From contig JBFFXF010000184.1 in the NCBI GenBank assembly GCA_041569895.1, forward strand, positions 1 to 14,664: a DNA stretch of 14,664 nucleotides, given 5' to 3'. A program made the translations under genes and the position numbers. Shown here one piece after another: positions 1-7,488 of this stretch. The notes beneath the pieces are model-generated. The model ran no database searches, was not told the DNA's origin, and worked only from the letters and a program-made list of their open reading frames with translations. The stretch comes from JBFFXF01 sp041569895. GTDB taxonomy: Bacteria > Planctomycetota > UBA8108 > JACQVS01. The first letter of the stretch is position 1, and each line of letters begins with the position of its first letter.

Positions 1-1568
1 CCGTGATGATCCGCTACCAGGCGCAGGTGGCGGTGTTCCGCGCGACGATTCCGCTCGGCGTCGAGGTCACCGACCTGCCCCCGGAGCGCAATTTCGTCGA
101 CACGAACGTCTTCACGAAGCTCAAGCAGCTCGGGCTGCCGCCGTCGCCCATCTGTGACGACGAGACCTTCCTGCGTCGCGTCACCATCGACATCGCCGGG
201 CGGCTGCCGACGCTCGAGGAGCGACGCGCGTTCGTCGAGAGCACTGACGAGAACAAGCGCGACAAGGTGATCGATCGGCTCCTCGCCACCGTCGACTACG
301 CTGAGTACTTCGCCAACAAGTGGAGCGCCATCCTGCGCAACAAGCGGGAGAACGACAGCTACAAGCGCGGCACCTTCCTGTTTCACGACTGGATCCGCGA
401 GAGCCTGCACCGCAACCTGCCGTACGACCAGTTCGTGCGCGGCATCGTCGCGGCGGCGGGCGACGTCTCGCACCACCCGCCGGTCGTCTGGTACCGCGCC
501 GTGAAGAACACCGAGGAGCGCGTCGAGGACGCCGCGCAGCTCTTCCTCGGCCTGCGCATCAAGTGCGCGCGCTGCCACCATCATCCCTTCGAGAAGTGGA
601 GTCAGCGCGATTACTACGGCTTTGCCGCCTTCTTCACCCAGGTCGGCAACAAGAAGAGCCGGGACGGCGCCAGCAACGAGGCGCGCGTCTTCCACAAGTG
701 GGGCACGGCGACGGCCAAGAACCCCCGCAGCGACGAGTCGCTGCGTCCGACCGGGCTCGGCGCGACGCCGCTCGAGCTGTCGCCCGGCGACGACCCGCGC
801 CACGCCCTCGTCGACTGGCTGTCGAGGCCGTCGAACCCCTTCTTCGCGCCGTCGCTGGTGAATCGCTACTGGAAGCACTTCTTCGGCCGCGCGCTCGTCG
901 AGCCCGAGGACGACATGCGGGAGACCAACCCGGCGTCGAACCCCGCGCTTCTCGACGCGCTGTCGAAGCACTTCGTCGACAGCGGCTTCGATCTCAAGGA
1001 GCTGATCCGCGCGATCTGCCGTTCGTCGACATACCAGCTCAGCTCCGAGCCGAACGAGTTCAACGCCGGGGACAAGCAGAGCTACTCGCGGTTCTACCCG
1101 CGGCGGTTGAACGCGGAGCTCCTCTACGACGCGGTCAACGACATGCTCGGCGCCTCGGCCTCGTTCTCGGGTCTGCCGGCGGGCACGCGCGCCGTGGAGC
1201 TCCCCGACACCGGCGTGAACAACTACTTCCTCACCGTTTTCGGGCGACCGATGGCCAACAGCTCCTGCGAGTGCGAGCGCTCGAGCGACGCCAACCTCGC
1301 CCAGAGCCTCCACCTCCTCAACTCGAAGGAGCTTCAGGACAAGCTGGCGTCCGGTAACGGCCGCGCCGCGCAGCTTGCGAAGAACGCCGACGCGAGCGAG
1401 GAGGAGGAGGTTCGCGAGCTCTACCACCTGGCCTACTCGCGTGACCCGGACGCGGAGGAGCTCAAGATCGCGCTCGAGTACCTCGGGAAGGCGGAGAACA
1501 AGCAGCACGCCTTCGAGGACATCATCTGGGCGTTGATCAACACCAAGGAGTTCCTCTTCAGCCACTAA
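1..1568 (+). CDS. DUF1549/DUF1553 (PSCyt2-PSD1) cytochrome-like protein, 5' truncated
   Basis: This is the C-terminal ~521 residues of an exported planctomycete-type protein of unknown reaction. The reading frame is open from base 3 and the gene clearly continues off the left edge. Its first ~25 residues line up with the end of the second Ig-like domain of the complete paralogue at 7489-9930, so an N-terminal signal peptide, Ig-like domains and a first heme-like site are probably missing. The apparent start codons at bases 3 and 6 are internal. DUF1549 covers about residues 31-225 and holds a C-x2-CH heme-binding motif (CARCHHHPFEKW, C188, C191, H192). DUF1553 covers about 263-521 and ends in the family's usual EFLFSH-type C-terminus (EFLFNH in the paralogue). 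It lies 79 bp upstream of the PPC/coiled-coil gene, probably in the same operon. Family assignment is firm; a redox role is inferred from the CxxCH motif only. Confidence 0.93.
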   Translation, partial: VMIRYQAQVAVFRATIPLGVEVTDLPPERNFVDTNVFTKLKQLGLPPSPICDDETFLRRVTIDIAGRLPTLEERRAFVESTDENKRDKVIDRLLATVDYAEYFANKWSAILRNKRENDSYKRGTFLFHDWIRESLHRNLPYDQFVRGIVAAAGDVSHHPPVVWYRAVKNTEERVEDAAQLFLGLRIKCARCHHHPFEKWSQRDYYGFAAFFTQVGNKKSRDGASNEARVFHKWGTATAKNPRSDESLRPTGLGATPLELSPGDDPRHALVDWLSRPSNPFFAPSLVNRYWKHFFGRALVEPEDDMRETNPASNPALLDALSKHFVDSGFDLKELIRAICRSSTYQLSSEPNEFNAGDKQSYSRFYPRRLNAELLYDAVNDMLGASASFSGLPAGTRAVELPDTGVNNYFLTVFGRPMANSSCECERSSDANLAQSLHLLNSKELQDKLASGNGRAAQLAKNADASEEEEVRELYHLAYSRDPDAEELKIALEYLGKAENKQHAFEDIIWALINTKEFLFSH

Positions 1569-1573
1569 TAAGG

Positions 1574-1604
1574 GTCACTCGGAACGGTCACAGGGAGTTG
1601 TCAC
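1574..1604 (+). repeat. Three GTCAC words at exact 13-bp spacing
   Basis: GTCAC occurs at 1574-1578, 1587-1591 and 1600-1604, in the short gap between the first two genes. The intervening bases are not conserved. It could be a small direct-repeat regulatory site for the downstream gene or chance in a GC-rich spacer; nothing else here identifies a promoter. Confidence 0.25.
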
Positions 1605-1647
1605 GGCCATCGACGCGCTTTTCACCAAAGCACACGTCTCTGGAGCC

Positions 1648-4600
1648 ATGATCCCCACACACAACGATCGGCGCGGGCGCTCCACGGCGCCCTCTCTCCG
1701 TCATCGAATCCCCGTTCGCGCCATGTCGGCGCTGGCGCTGTTGCTGATCATCACGTCACCGGCGGCGGCGGAGCTCCCGGTGGCGCGGCTGTTCAGCGTG
1801 TTCCCGCCGGGTGGACGCGTCGGCGATACGGTCGAGGTGCAGCTCGGCGGCGCCGACCTCGACGAGGCGTCGGAGCTCCGCTTCTCGTCGCCGGGAATCA
1901 CGGCGACCGCGATCAACGGCAACCGCTTCGCCGTCTCCATCGCGCCCGACGTTCCGGAGGGGATCTACGAGGCGCGCGTCGTCGGACGCTTCGGCGTCTC
2001 GAACCCGCGTGCCTTCGTCGTCGGTCACCTCGAGGAGGTGGTCGAGAAGGAGTCGAACAACACGGTCGAGCAGGCATCGGCGACGCCGCTCGAGAGCGTC
2101 GTCAACGGGCGCATCGACGGCGGCACTGATGTCGATTTCTTCCGCGTCACCGCGGCCAAGGGGCAGCGCGTGGTCGTCGACTGCCAGGCGCAGGGGATCG
2201 ACTCCGTGCTCGATCCCATCGTCGCCGTCCTCGACGCGAGCGGCATCGAGCTCGCTCAGGCCCGCACGGCGCGCCGCAAGGATCCGGTGCTCGACTTCAC
2301 CGCGCCTGCGGACGGCGATTACTTCGTCCGCGTCCACGACGTCACCTACCGCGGCGGCAACGAGCTCTTCTATCGGCTGTCGATCTCGACCGGAGCGCAC
2401 ATCTACTTCGTGCATCCGCCCGCCGGGGTGCCGGGCACGCGAACTCGCTACACGGTCTACGGGTGCAACCTGCCCGGCGGGGCGATCGCGCCGGAAGTGA
2501 CCATCGACGGACGTCCGCTCGAGAGGGCGACGGTCGAGATCCACATGCCGTTCGATCCGGTCGCGCGTCGCATCGTCGGAGGCGCGCTCGTCGAGTCGCA
2601 CGAGTCGATTCTCGACGGCATGGAGTACAGGCTGCGGACGCCGCGTGGCGCGTCGAATCCGGTTTTTCTCGCCTTCACCACCGATCCGGTCGTCCTCGAG
2701 CGCGAATCCGGCGACGACGCGAAGGCCCAGCCCGTTCTGGCGCCCTGCGAGATCGCCGGCCAGTTCTACCCGGCGCGCGACGTCGACCGCTTCGAGTTCG
2801 AGGCGCGCAAGGGAGACGTCTTCTGGATCGAGGTCTTCTCGCACCGGCTCGGACTGCCGACCGATCCCCACCTGGTGCTCGAGGAGGTGAAGCGCGGGGA
2901 GAACGGCGAGGAGACGGTGCGCGAGATCGTCCGGCAGGATGACGCCGGCGGCAACATCGGCGGGGCGAGCTTCGACACGGCGTCGGATGACGTCGTCTAC
3001 CGCTTCGCCGCGCCCTCGGACGGCGTCTTCCGGATCACGGTCAACGACTTGCACGCGACGTCGTACTCCGATCCGCGACACCAGTATCGCCTGTCGATCC
3101 GTCACGAGAAGCCGGACTTCCGGCTCGTCGCGGCGCCGCGTTACCTGCCGCTCGATCCGAAGAAGGACGAGCCGAACGTGTGGAGCCACTTTCTCCGCCG
3201 CGGCGGTGTCGTCTCGCTCACCGTGCTCGCGCTGCGTCGCGACGGATTCGACGGCGAGATCCTCGTCAGCGCCAGCGGTCTGCCGCCGGGCGTCGTCTGT
3301 CGCGAGTCGGTCATCCCGGGCGGCAAGCACTCGACCGAGCTCTTCATCGAGGCGACCGACGAGGCGCAGGCCTGGTCGGGTGAGTTTCGCGTCACGGGTC
3401 GCGCCCGGATCGGCGACTGGGACGTGCGCCGGACGGCGCGCGCCGGCAGCGTCGTCTGGCCCGCTCGCGACGGTCTCGGACCCCGCTCTCGCGTCGCCCG
3501 GGACGTCGCGCTGGCGGTCAGCGGATCCGAGGGCGTGCCGCTCGAGGTGCGACTCGCGGAGCCCGTCTTCGAGATATCCCGCGCGGGCAAGCTCGAGATC
3601 CCGCTGAAGCTCGACCGCAAGACGAACTTCCACGGCAAGCTCGAGCTCACCGCGTACGACCTGCCGGACAAGGTCGGCGCGTCGAACATCTCGCTCGACG
3701 AGAAGAAGAAGGTCGAGGAGGCCAAACTCGTCCTCGACGTCAAGAAGGACGCACCGCCGGGGACCTACACCGTCGGCCTCGTCGCGGCCGCGGAGCTCGA
3801 TTACAGTCGCAACCCGGAGGCGGCGGAGTGCGCCAAGGAGCGCAAGGCCAGGGTCGAGGCGGAGGCGCAGGAGCTCGCTGCCGCTGCGGCGCAGGCGACC
3901 GAGAAGCGCGACGCGGCGGTCGGCGCCGTCCAGGAGTCCGAGACGATGGTGACACGGGTCACCGGAGAGCTCGAGGCGGCGAAGAAGGCGGAGACCGAGC
4001 TCGCCGCCGCTTCCGCCGCGGCGGCTGCCGCGCTCGAGAAGGCGAAGGCCGATTCGGAGAAGAGCGCAGTGGCGTTCGAGGCGGCGCGAAAGGCCGCCGA
4101 CGAGCTGGCCGTCAAGGCGAAGGCGGCGACCGACGCGCGTGTCGAGGCGGAGAAGGCGCTCCGGGCGGCGCTCGAGGCCGAGAAGGCCGCGCTCGCCGCC
4201 GCGACGGACGCTTCAAACAAGGCGGAGTCCGCCGCCGCCAGCCTCGCAGCCGCCAGGAAGGCGGTGGTGGACGGCAACAAGGCGGCGACCGAGTCGAGCA
4301 CCGCGGCGGAGACCGCCGCCCGCGACCGGGCTGCCCGGGCGACCGCGCTCGAGCAAGCGCGTGCGAAGCTCGCGGAGCTGACGAAGGCGCGCGAGTCGGC
4401 CGAGTCCGCGCTCAAGGAAGTCGCCGCGCGCGTCGAGCAGGCGAAGTCGGCGGTCGATGCCGCGGCCAAGGAGCTCAAGGCCGCCGAGGATGCCGCGAAG
4501 CCGAAGAAGCTCAAGGCGCGCTTCGTCGCCGCGACCATCACGGTGAAGATCACCGACGCGCCGATCGTCATCGAGCCGAGCGCGACGACCCCGCTCCGCG

Positions 4601-4878
4601 TCAAGCAGGGCGGCAAGGCCGAGCTCGGCGTCACGGTGACGCGCCGCTTCGGCTTCGAGGGCCCGGTGACACTGACGCTCGCCGTTCCCGACGTCAAGGG
4701 CCTGAAGATCCCGGCGGTGACCATTCCCGAGAAGGAGACCACCGCCACGATCACCGTCGAGGCCGCGCCCGACACCCCCACGGGCCCGCACGCGGCACGC
4801 CTGGGAGCCAAGGTCTCGTTCAACAAGCAGGAGCTCGAGACGGGCCTCCCGATCACGGTGACGGTCGAGCGTTCCTGA
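1648..4878 (+). CDS. Large exported IPT/PPC/Ig-like protein with a long Ala-rich coiled coil
   Basis: A 1076-residue predicted extracytoplasmic protein of unknown function. The N-terminus has a basic stretch, then a hydrophobic core and an Ala-x-Ala-type cleavage site (ALALLLIITSPAAAE). The ATG at 1723 (residue 26) would give a more typical short signal peptide, so the start is uncertain; GGAG at 1642-1645 is very close to the ATG at 1648. In order: an IPT/TIG-like domain (about 42-130), a PPC domain (about 134-250, beginning EKESNN), a second IPT-like stretch (about 251-345), a PPC-like domain (about 348-485), Ig-like sandwich domains (about 489-725), an Ala/Glu/Lys/Arg-rich heptad-like helix (about 727-951), and a final strand plus Ig-like domain (about 952-1076). 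PPC domains are common beta-sandwich appendages of secreted proteins. Position after a DUF1549/1553 gene matches the usual planctomycete module. The helical segment sits between what look like the last two strands of one sandwich and would form a stalk. Family calls are from sequence pattern; exact domain borders are approximate. Confidence 0.9.
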   Translation: MIPTHNDRRGRSTAPSLRHRIPVRAMSALALLLIITSPAAAELPVARLFSVFPPGGRVGDTVEVQLGGADLDEASELRFSSPGITATAINGNRFAVSIAPDVPEGIYEARVVGRFGVSNPRAFVVGHLEEVVEKESNNTVEQASATPLESVVNGRIDGGTDVDFFRVTAAKGQRVVVDCQAQGIDSVLDPIVAVLDASGIELAQARTARRKDPVLDFTAPADGDYFVRVHDVTYRGGNELFYRLSISTGAHIYFVHPPAGVPGTRTRYTVYGCNLPGGAIAPEVTIDGRPLERATVEIHMPFDPVARRIVGGALVESHESILDGMEYRLRTPRGASNPVFLAFTTDPVVLERESGDDAKAQPVLAPCEIAGQFYPARDVDRFEFEARKGDVFWIEVFSHRLGLPTDPHLVLEEVKRGENGEETVREIVRQDDAGGNIGGASFDTASDDVVYRFAAPSDGVFRITVNDLHATSYSDPRHQYRLSIRHEKPDFRLVAAPRYLPLDPKKDEPNVWSHFLRRGGVVSLTVLALRRDGFDGEILVSASGLPPGVVCRESVIPGGKHSTELFIEATDEAQAWSGEFRVTGRARIGDWDVRRTARAGSVVWPARDGLGPRSRVARDVALAVSGSEGVPLEVRLAEPVFEISRAGKLEIPLKLDRKTNFHGKLELTAYDLPDKVGASNISLDEKKKVEEAKLVLDVKKDAPPGTYTVGLVAAAELDYSRNPEAAECAKERKARVEAEAQELAAAAAQATEKRDAAVGAVQESETMVTRVTGELEAAKKAETELAAASAAAAAALEKAKADSEKSAVAFEAARKAADELAVKAKAATDARVEAEKALRAALEAEKAALAAATDASNKAESAAASLAAARKAVVDGNKAATESSTAAETAARDRAARATALEQARAKLAELTKARESAESALKEVAARVEQAKSAVDAAAKELKAAEDAAKPKKLKARFVAATITVKITDAPIVIEPSATTPLRVKQGGKAELGVTVTRRFGFEGPVTLTLAVPDVKGLKIPAVTIPEKETTATITVEAAPDTPTGPHAARLGAKVSFNKQELETGLPITVTVERS
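3826..4500 (+). other. Coiled-coil coding segment (residues about 727-951)
   Basis: About 225 codons of almost uninterrupted Ala, Glu, Lys, Arg and Asp with occasional Leu and Val, no Gly-Pro breaks, and no resemblance to the beta-rich flanks. Short words such as EAEKA, AARKA and LEAAKKA recur without exact repetition, which fits a long alpha-helical coiled coil better than a perfect tandem repeat. It begins after LDYSRNPEAA and ends at AKPKKLKARF. The low-complexity codons also open long antisense reading frames, which are artefacts. Confidence 0.8.
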
Positions 4879-4891
4879 CCGGCGCCCTCCT

Positions 4892-5132
4892 CAACTGCTG
4901 GCCGTTTTGGACCGTGGCCGTGGACGGTGACCGTGGGCCGTGACCGTGGGCCGTGACCGTGGACCGTGGGCCGTGACCGTGGACCGTGGACCGTCTCGTT
5001 CGGCCCGCACTCTGTACTCTGGTCTCTGGTCTCGGCCGCAACTGCTGGCCGTGGACCGTGACCGTCGACCGTGGACCGTGGACCGTGACCGTGACCGTGG
5101 ATCGTCTCGTTCGGCCCGCACTCTGTACTCTG
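4892..5132. repeat. Nested tandem repeat: ACCGTG arrays inside a duplicated ~110-150 bp unit
   Basis: Two successive units each begin CAACTGCTGGCCGT (4892-4905 and 5039-5052), run into an array of 6- and 7-bp words (GACCGT alternating with GGACCGT or GGGCCGT), and close with an identical 30-bp block (4992-5021 and 5103-5132). The first unit is about 147 bp, the second shorter because its word array has fewer copies. Mixed 6/7-bp steps mean no constant codon phase, arguing against a coding repeat. The array starts 13 bp after the stop codon of the coiled-coil gene. Confidence 0.9.
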
Positions 5133-5263
5133 ATCTCTGATCTCTCTGATCTCGGTCTCGGACTCGGCCTCGGGTCTCGGGTCTCGGAGTCGGTCTCGGA
5201 GTCGGAGTCGGGTCTCGGAGTCGGAGTCGGGTCTCGGAGTCGGAATCGGAGTCGAGGACGAGG
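5121..5263. repeat. Composite intergenic repeat, copy 1 (TCTGATCTC / GGTCTCGG / GAGTCGG / GAGGACGAGG)
   Basis: The strand passes in order through a pyrimidine-rich TCTGATCTC array, a GGTCTCGG array, a GAGTCGG array, GGAATCGGAGTC, and ends GAGGACGAGG. The same order appears at 14480-14650. Exact shared words include TCTGATCTCTGATCTCT (5129-5145), GAGTCGGGTCTCGGA (5205-5219 and 5224-5238) and GAGTCGAGGACGAGG (5249-5263). It separates the coiled-coil gene from the small gene at 5324. It contains no credible gene; function unknown. Confidence 0.85.
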
Positions 5264-5312
5264 CGGTGTGGCACGAGATGTGCTCTCTCTTGACCAGGCG
5301 GCACCAGACCAC

Positions 5313-5318
5313 AGGAGG
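5313..5318 (+). promoter_or_regulatory. Strong Shine-Dalgarno site AGGAGG
   Basis: A perfect AGGAGG lies 5 bases before the ATG at 5324. It is the best ribosome binding site in the window and decides in favour of the + strand frame here over the overlapping antisense frames. It lies about 50 bp after the end of the composite repeat. Confidence 0.8.
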
Positions 5319-5323
5319 GAGCC

Positions 5324-5824
5324 ATGAAGCGGTCAATCGACTCGACGGACAGGTCTGGGGCATTCGGGACGGGGCTCTGGGGCGCATCGGACGACGGGGT
5401 CGTCGACGAGCGCGCGCGGCAACTGAGCGAGGACCCCCGGCTTGCGGAGTACTGCCTCTCCGAGCGACGGGCCATCGTCTGCCACCACTTCTACCTCAAC
5501 TACGCCGCGGTCGCCGGCGCCGTCGATCTCGGCGAGACCATTGCGGACTGGGAGGCAGGCGAGTGCAAGCCGTGGCGGCACGAGAAGATGCGGCTGGACC
5601 GCGGCGAGCAGCTGCGGCGCATCGAGCGGTACAGGGAGCGGCTGGCGCGGGTCGGCCGGCGCGTCGACCTCGAGGCGGCGGCGCGGGAATGGATCCAGCG
5701 ACACGCCGCGTCGTGGCGCTCGTGGTGGGAGCGACAGCCGGACTCGACGCCGCTCTTTTTCCCGCACTTTCTCTTCAACTTCTTCGCCTGCGGCGGGAAC
5801 AGGCCGAGCACGGCCGCCGGGTAG
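5324..5824 (+). CDS. Small hypothetical protein with Trp-rich helical C-terminal half
   Basis: A 166-residue protein I do not recognise. The start is fixed by a perfect AGGAGG five bases upstream. There is no signal peptide or clear membrane segment. Residues 1-35 look disordered. Residues 40-84 contain three cysteines (C44, C53, C81), an aromatic CHHFYLNY motif and DWEAGECKPW. Residues 85-137 are strongly charged and probably helical, ending in the Trp cluster REWIQRHAASWRSWWERQP (121-139). The tail is hydrophobic (LFFPHFLFNFFACGG). It is bounded by the composite repeat upstream and a candidate hairpin downstream, so it is probably its own transcript and not part of either envelope module. 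The cysteines and histidines could bind metal, but their spacing matches no motif I can name. It is likely real given the start signal; its function is unknown. Confidence 0.7.
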   Translation: MKRSIDSTDRSGAFGTGLWGASDDGVVDERARQLSEDPRLAEYCLSERRAIVCHHFYLNYAAVAGAVDLGETIADWEAGECKPWRHEKMRLDRGEQLRRIERYRERLARVGRRVDLEAAAREWIQRHAASWRSWWERQPDSTPLFFPHFLFNFFACGGNRPSTAAG

Positions 5825-6065
5825 AGCGGGCGGGCGGTGTTCGCCGTCAGCTTTCCTGACACACCGAGCGACTGTCACTTCTGCCACGCCCGATGTAAAG
5901 CCCGGCCCCGGGCCGCCGGCGGCTCTCCTTCCTCTGGTATTCCTGTAAGGGCTCCCGTATCCTGTTCCCCGGCGCGGATGGGCGCCAGGGCGGGGTCTTG
6001 GCGACACCGTGGTGGGGGTGCCGCGAGACGCCCGAGACGCAGACCGCGGTCAGGTCGAGGATACC
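5825..6065 (+). other. Spacer upstream of the DUF1501 module
   Basis: Apart from the candidate hairpin at 5835-5866 I see no gene here. It should hold the promoter of the downstream three-gene module, but no -35/-10 pair stands out in the GC-rich sequence. GAGG at 6057-6060 is a plausible ribosome binding site for the ATG at 6066. Confidence 0.4.
5835..5866 (+). terminator. Candidate stem-loop after the small gene
   Basis: CGGTGT (5835-5840) can pair with ACACCG (5861-5866), and GTCAG (5846-5850) with CTGAC (5856-5860) around a 5-base loop. The two helices are separated by a 5-base bulge on one side only. It starts 11 bases after the stop codon, where a transcription end would be expected, but no T-run follows, so it is not a textbook intrinsic terminator. 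Confidence 0.35.
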
Positions 6066-7439
6066 ATGCTGGACGTTACCGGAGACGGACGCGCGCGGAC
6101 GTGTGACGGCATGACGCGCCGCGATTTCCTCCAGGTCGGCACGCTCGGCGCGATCGGCCTCTCGCTCGGCGATCTCCTCGCGCTCGAGGCGGCAGCCCCG
6201 CCGCGCGACGGTGATGACCGTTCCGCGATCATGATCTTCAACCTCGGCGCGCCGAGCCAGCTCGACACCTTCGACATGAAGCCGGACGCGCCGCTCGAGA
6301 TCCGCGGGCCGTTCCGGCCGATTCGCACCAGGGCGCCGGCGTTCGAGATCTCCGAGATCCTTCCGATGCACGCCGCCGTCGCCGACAAGTTCTCGCTGGT
6401 TCGCAGCTGCTATCACACCGCTGCCGCCGTGCACGACACCGGTCACCAGATGATGCAGACCGGGCGGCTCTTCTCCGGCGGCATCAACACGCCGCACGCC
6501 GGGTGCGTGCTCTCGTATCTCCGTGGTCGGCGGAGCGACCTGCCGGCGCACGTCATTCTTCCCGAGGCGATGGGTCCGACCGGCGGCAACCTGCCGCACG
6601 GCCAGGATGCGGGTTTTCTCGGCAAGGCGCACGATCCGTTCGTGCTCAACGCGGATCCGTCGAAGGCGGACTTCAAGGTGCCGGACCTGCTGCCGCCCTC
6701 GGCGATCGGAGAGGCGCGCATCGACCGGCGCCGCAAGCTTCGCGACATCGTCGACGGCGCCGTGGGTCGCTTCGAGGCGAGCGAGAACGCCGAGCTGATG
6801 GACACGAACTTCCAGGCGGCGTTCCGCCTGATGACGAGCAAGGAGGCGCGCGACGCATTCGACCTCTCGAAGGAGCCCGAGAAGGTCCGCGAGCGCTACG
6901 GCATCAACCGCTTCGGGCAGTGCTGCCTCCTCGCGCGACGCCTGATCGAGGCCGGTGTGCGGTTCGTGACCGTCAACACGTTCATCACGGTCTTCGACGA
7001 GATCACCTGGGACATTCACGGGTCGAGACCCTTCACGTCGATCGAGGGAATGCGCGACATCGTCGCGCCGATGTACGACCGCGCGTACAGCGCGCTGATC
7101 GAGGACCTCGACCAGCGCGGTCTCCTCCCGAAGACGCTCGTTTGCAACCTCGCGGAGTTCGGCCGCACGCCGAGGGTCAACCCCGCGGGGGGACGCGATC
7201 ACTGGCCGCAGTGCTGGACCGTCTACTTCGCCGGCGGCGGCATCCAGGGTGGCCGCGTCGTCGGGGCGAGCGACGAGATCGGCGCCTATCCGGCCGAGCG
7301 GCCCATCGAACCGGCCGAGGTCGTCGCGACTATTTACCGGAGCCTCGGCTTCGACCTCGAGACGGAGCTGCCGGGGCCGCAGTCGCGGCCGTTCCCGCTC
7401 GTCGATTACGGCGTCCATGCCATCGAGGAGCTCTTCTGA
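6066..7439 (+). CDS. DUF1501 family exported protein with Tat-like signal
   Basis: A 457-residue member of DUF1501 (PF07394), which is related in fold to the alkaline phosphatase/sulfatase superfamily; no reaction is established. I start it at the ATG at 6066 because GAGG lies five bases upstream; a GTG at 6009 is in frame but its extra 19 residues look like untranslated leader, and an ATG at 6111 would begin right at the twin-arginine motif. With the 6066 start, TRRDFLQVG (R18, R19) is followed by a hydrophobic stretch, a typical Tat signal, so the protein is probably exported folded. Family hallmarks visible are FNLGAPSQLDTFDMKP near the N-terminus, HDTGHQMMQTG, AEFGRTP, and GGRDHW (D378, H379) which resembles a metal-site region of the superfamily. 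It is followed after 49 bp by the DUF1549/1553 gene, the standard pairing of these two families. Export and operon membership are inferred. Confidence 0.92.
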   Translation: MLDVTGDGRARTCDGMTRRDFLQVGTLGAIGLSLGDLLALEAAAPPRDGDDRSAIMIFNLGAPSQLDTFDMKPDAPLEIRGPFRPIRTRAPAFEISEILPMHAAVADKFSLVRSCYHTAAAVHDTGHQMMQTGRLFSGGINTPHAGCVLSYLRGRRSDLPAHVILPEAMGPTGGNLPHGQDAGFLGKAHDPFVLNADPSKADFKVPDLLPPSAIGEARIDRRRKLRDIVDGAVGRFEASENAELMDTNFQAAFRLMTSKEARDAFDLSKEPEKVRERYGINRFGQCCLLARRLIEAGVRFVTVNTFITVFDEITWDIHGSRPFTSIEGMRDIVAPMYDRAYSALIEDLDQRGLLPKTLVCNLAEFGRTPRVNPAGGRDHWPQCWTVYFAGGGIQGGRVVGASDEIGAYPAERPIEPAEVVATIYRSLGFDLETELPGPQSRPFPLVDYGVHAIEELF

Positions 7440-7488
7440 GTCGCTCCCGGGCGCCGCGGACCTTGCCACGATTGAGAAGTCGAACCTC

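Noticed and set aside
1756..3633. Antisense reading frame of 625 codons inside the PPC gene
   Set aside because: High-GC codon bias opens frames opposite real genes; the product is Arg/Asp/Val-rich with no domain pattern, while the sense frame has clear IPT and PPC domains.
4892..5263. CRISPR array
   Set aside because: The repeats are short words of 6-10 bp in continuous tandem, with no unique spacers of constant length and no cas genes nearby.
3801..5387. Long antisense reading frame (528 codons) covering the coiled-coil gene end and the repeats
   Set aside because: It mirrors the Ala/Glu/Lys-rich codons of the sense gene and then reads repeat-derived peptide; there is no recognisable domain or start signal, and it conflicts with a well-supported sense gene.
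5333..6007. Antisense frame of 224 codons over the small gene and its downstream spacer
   Set aside because: The sense frame has a perfect AGGAGG at correct spacing; the antisense product is Pro/Arg-rich with no family pattern.
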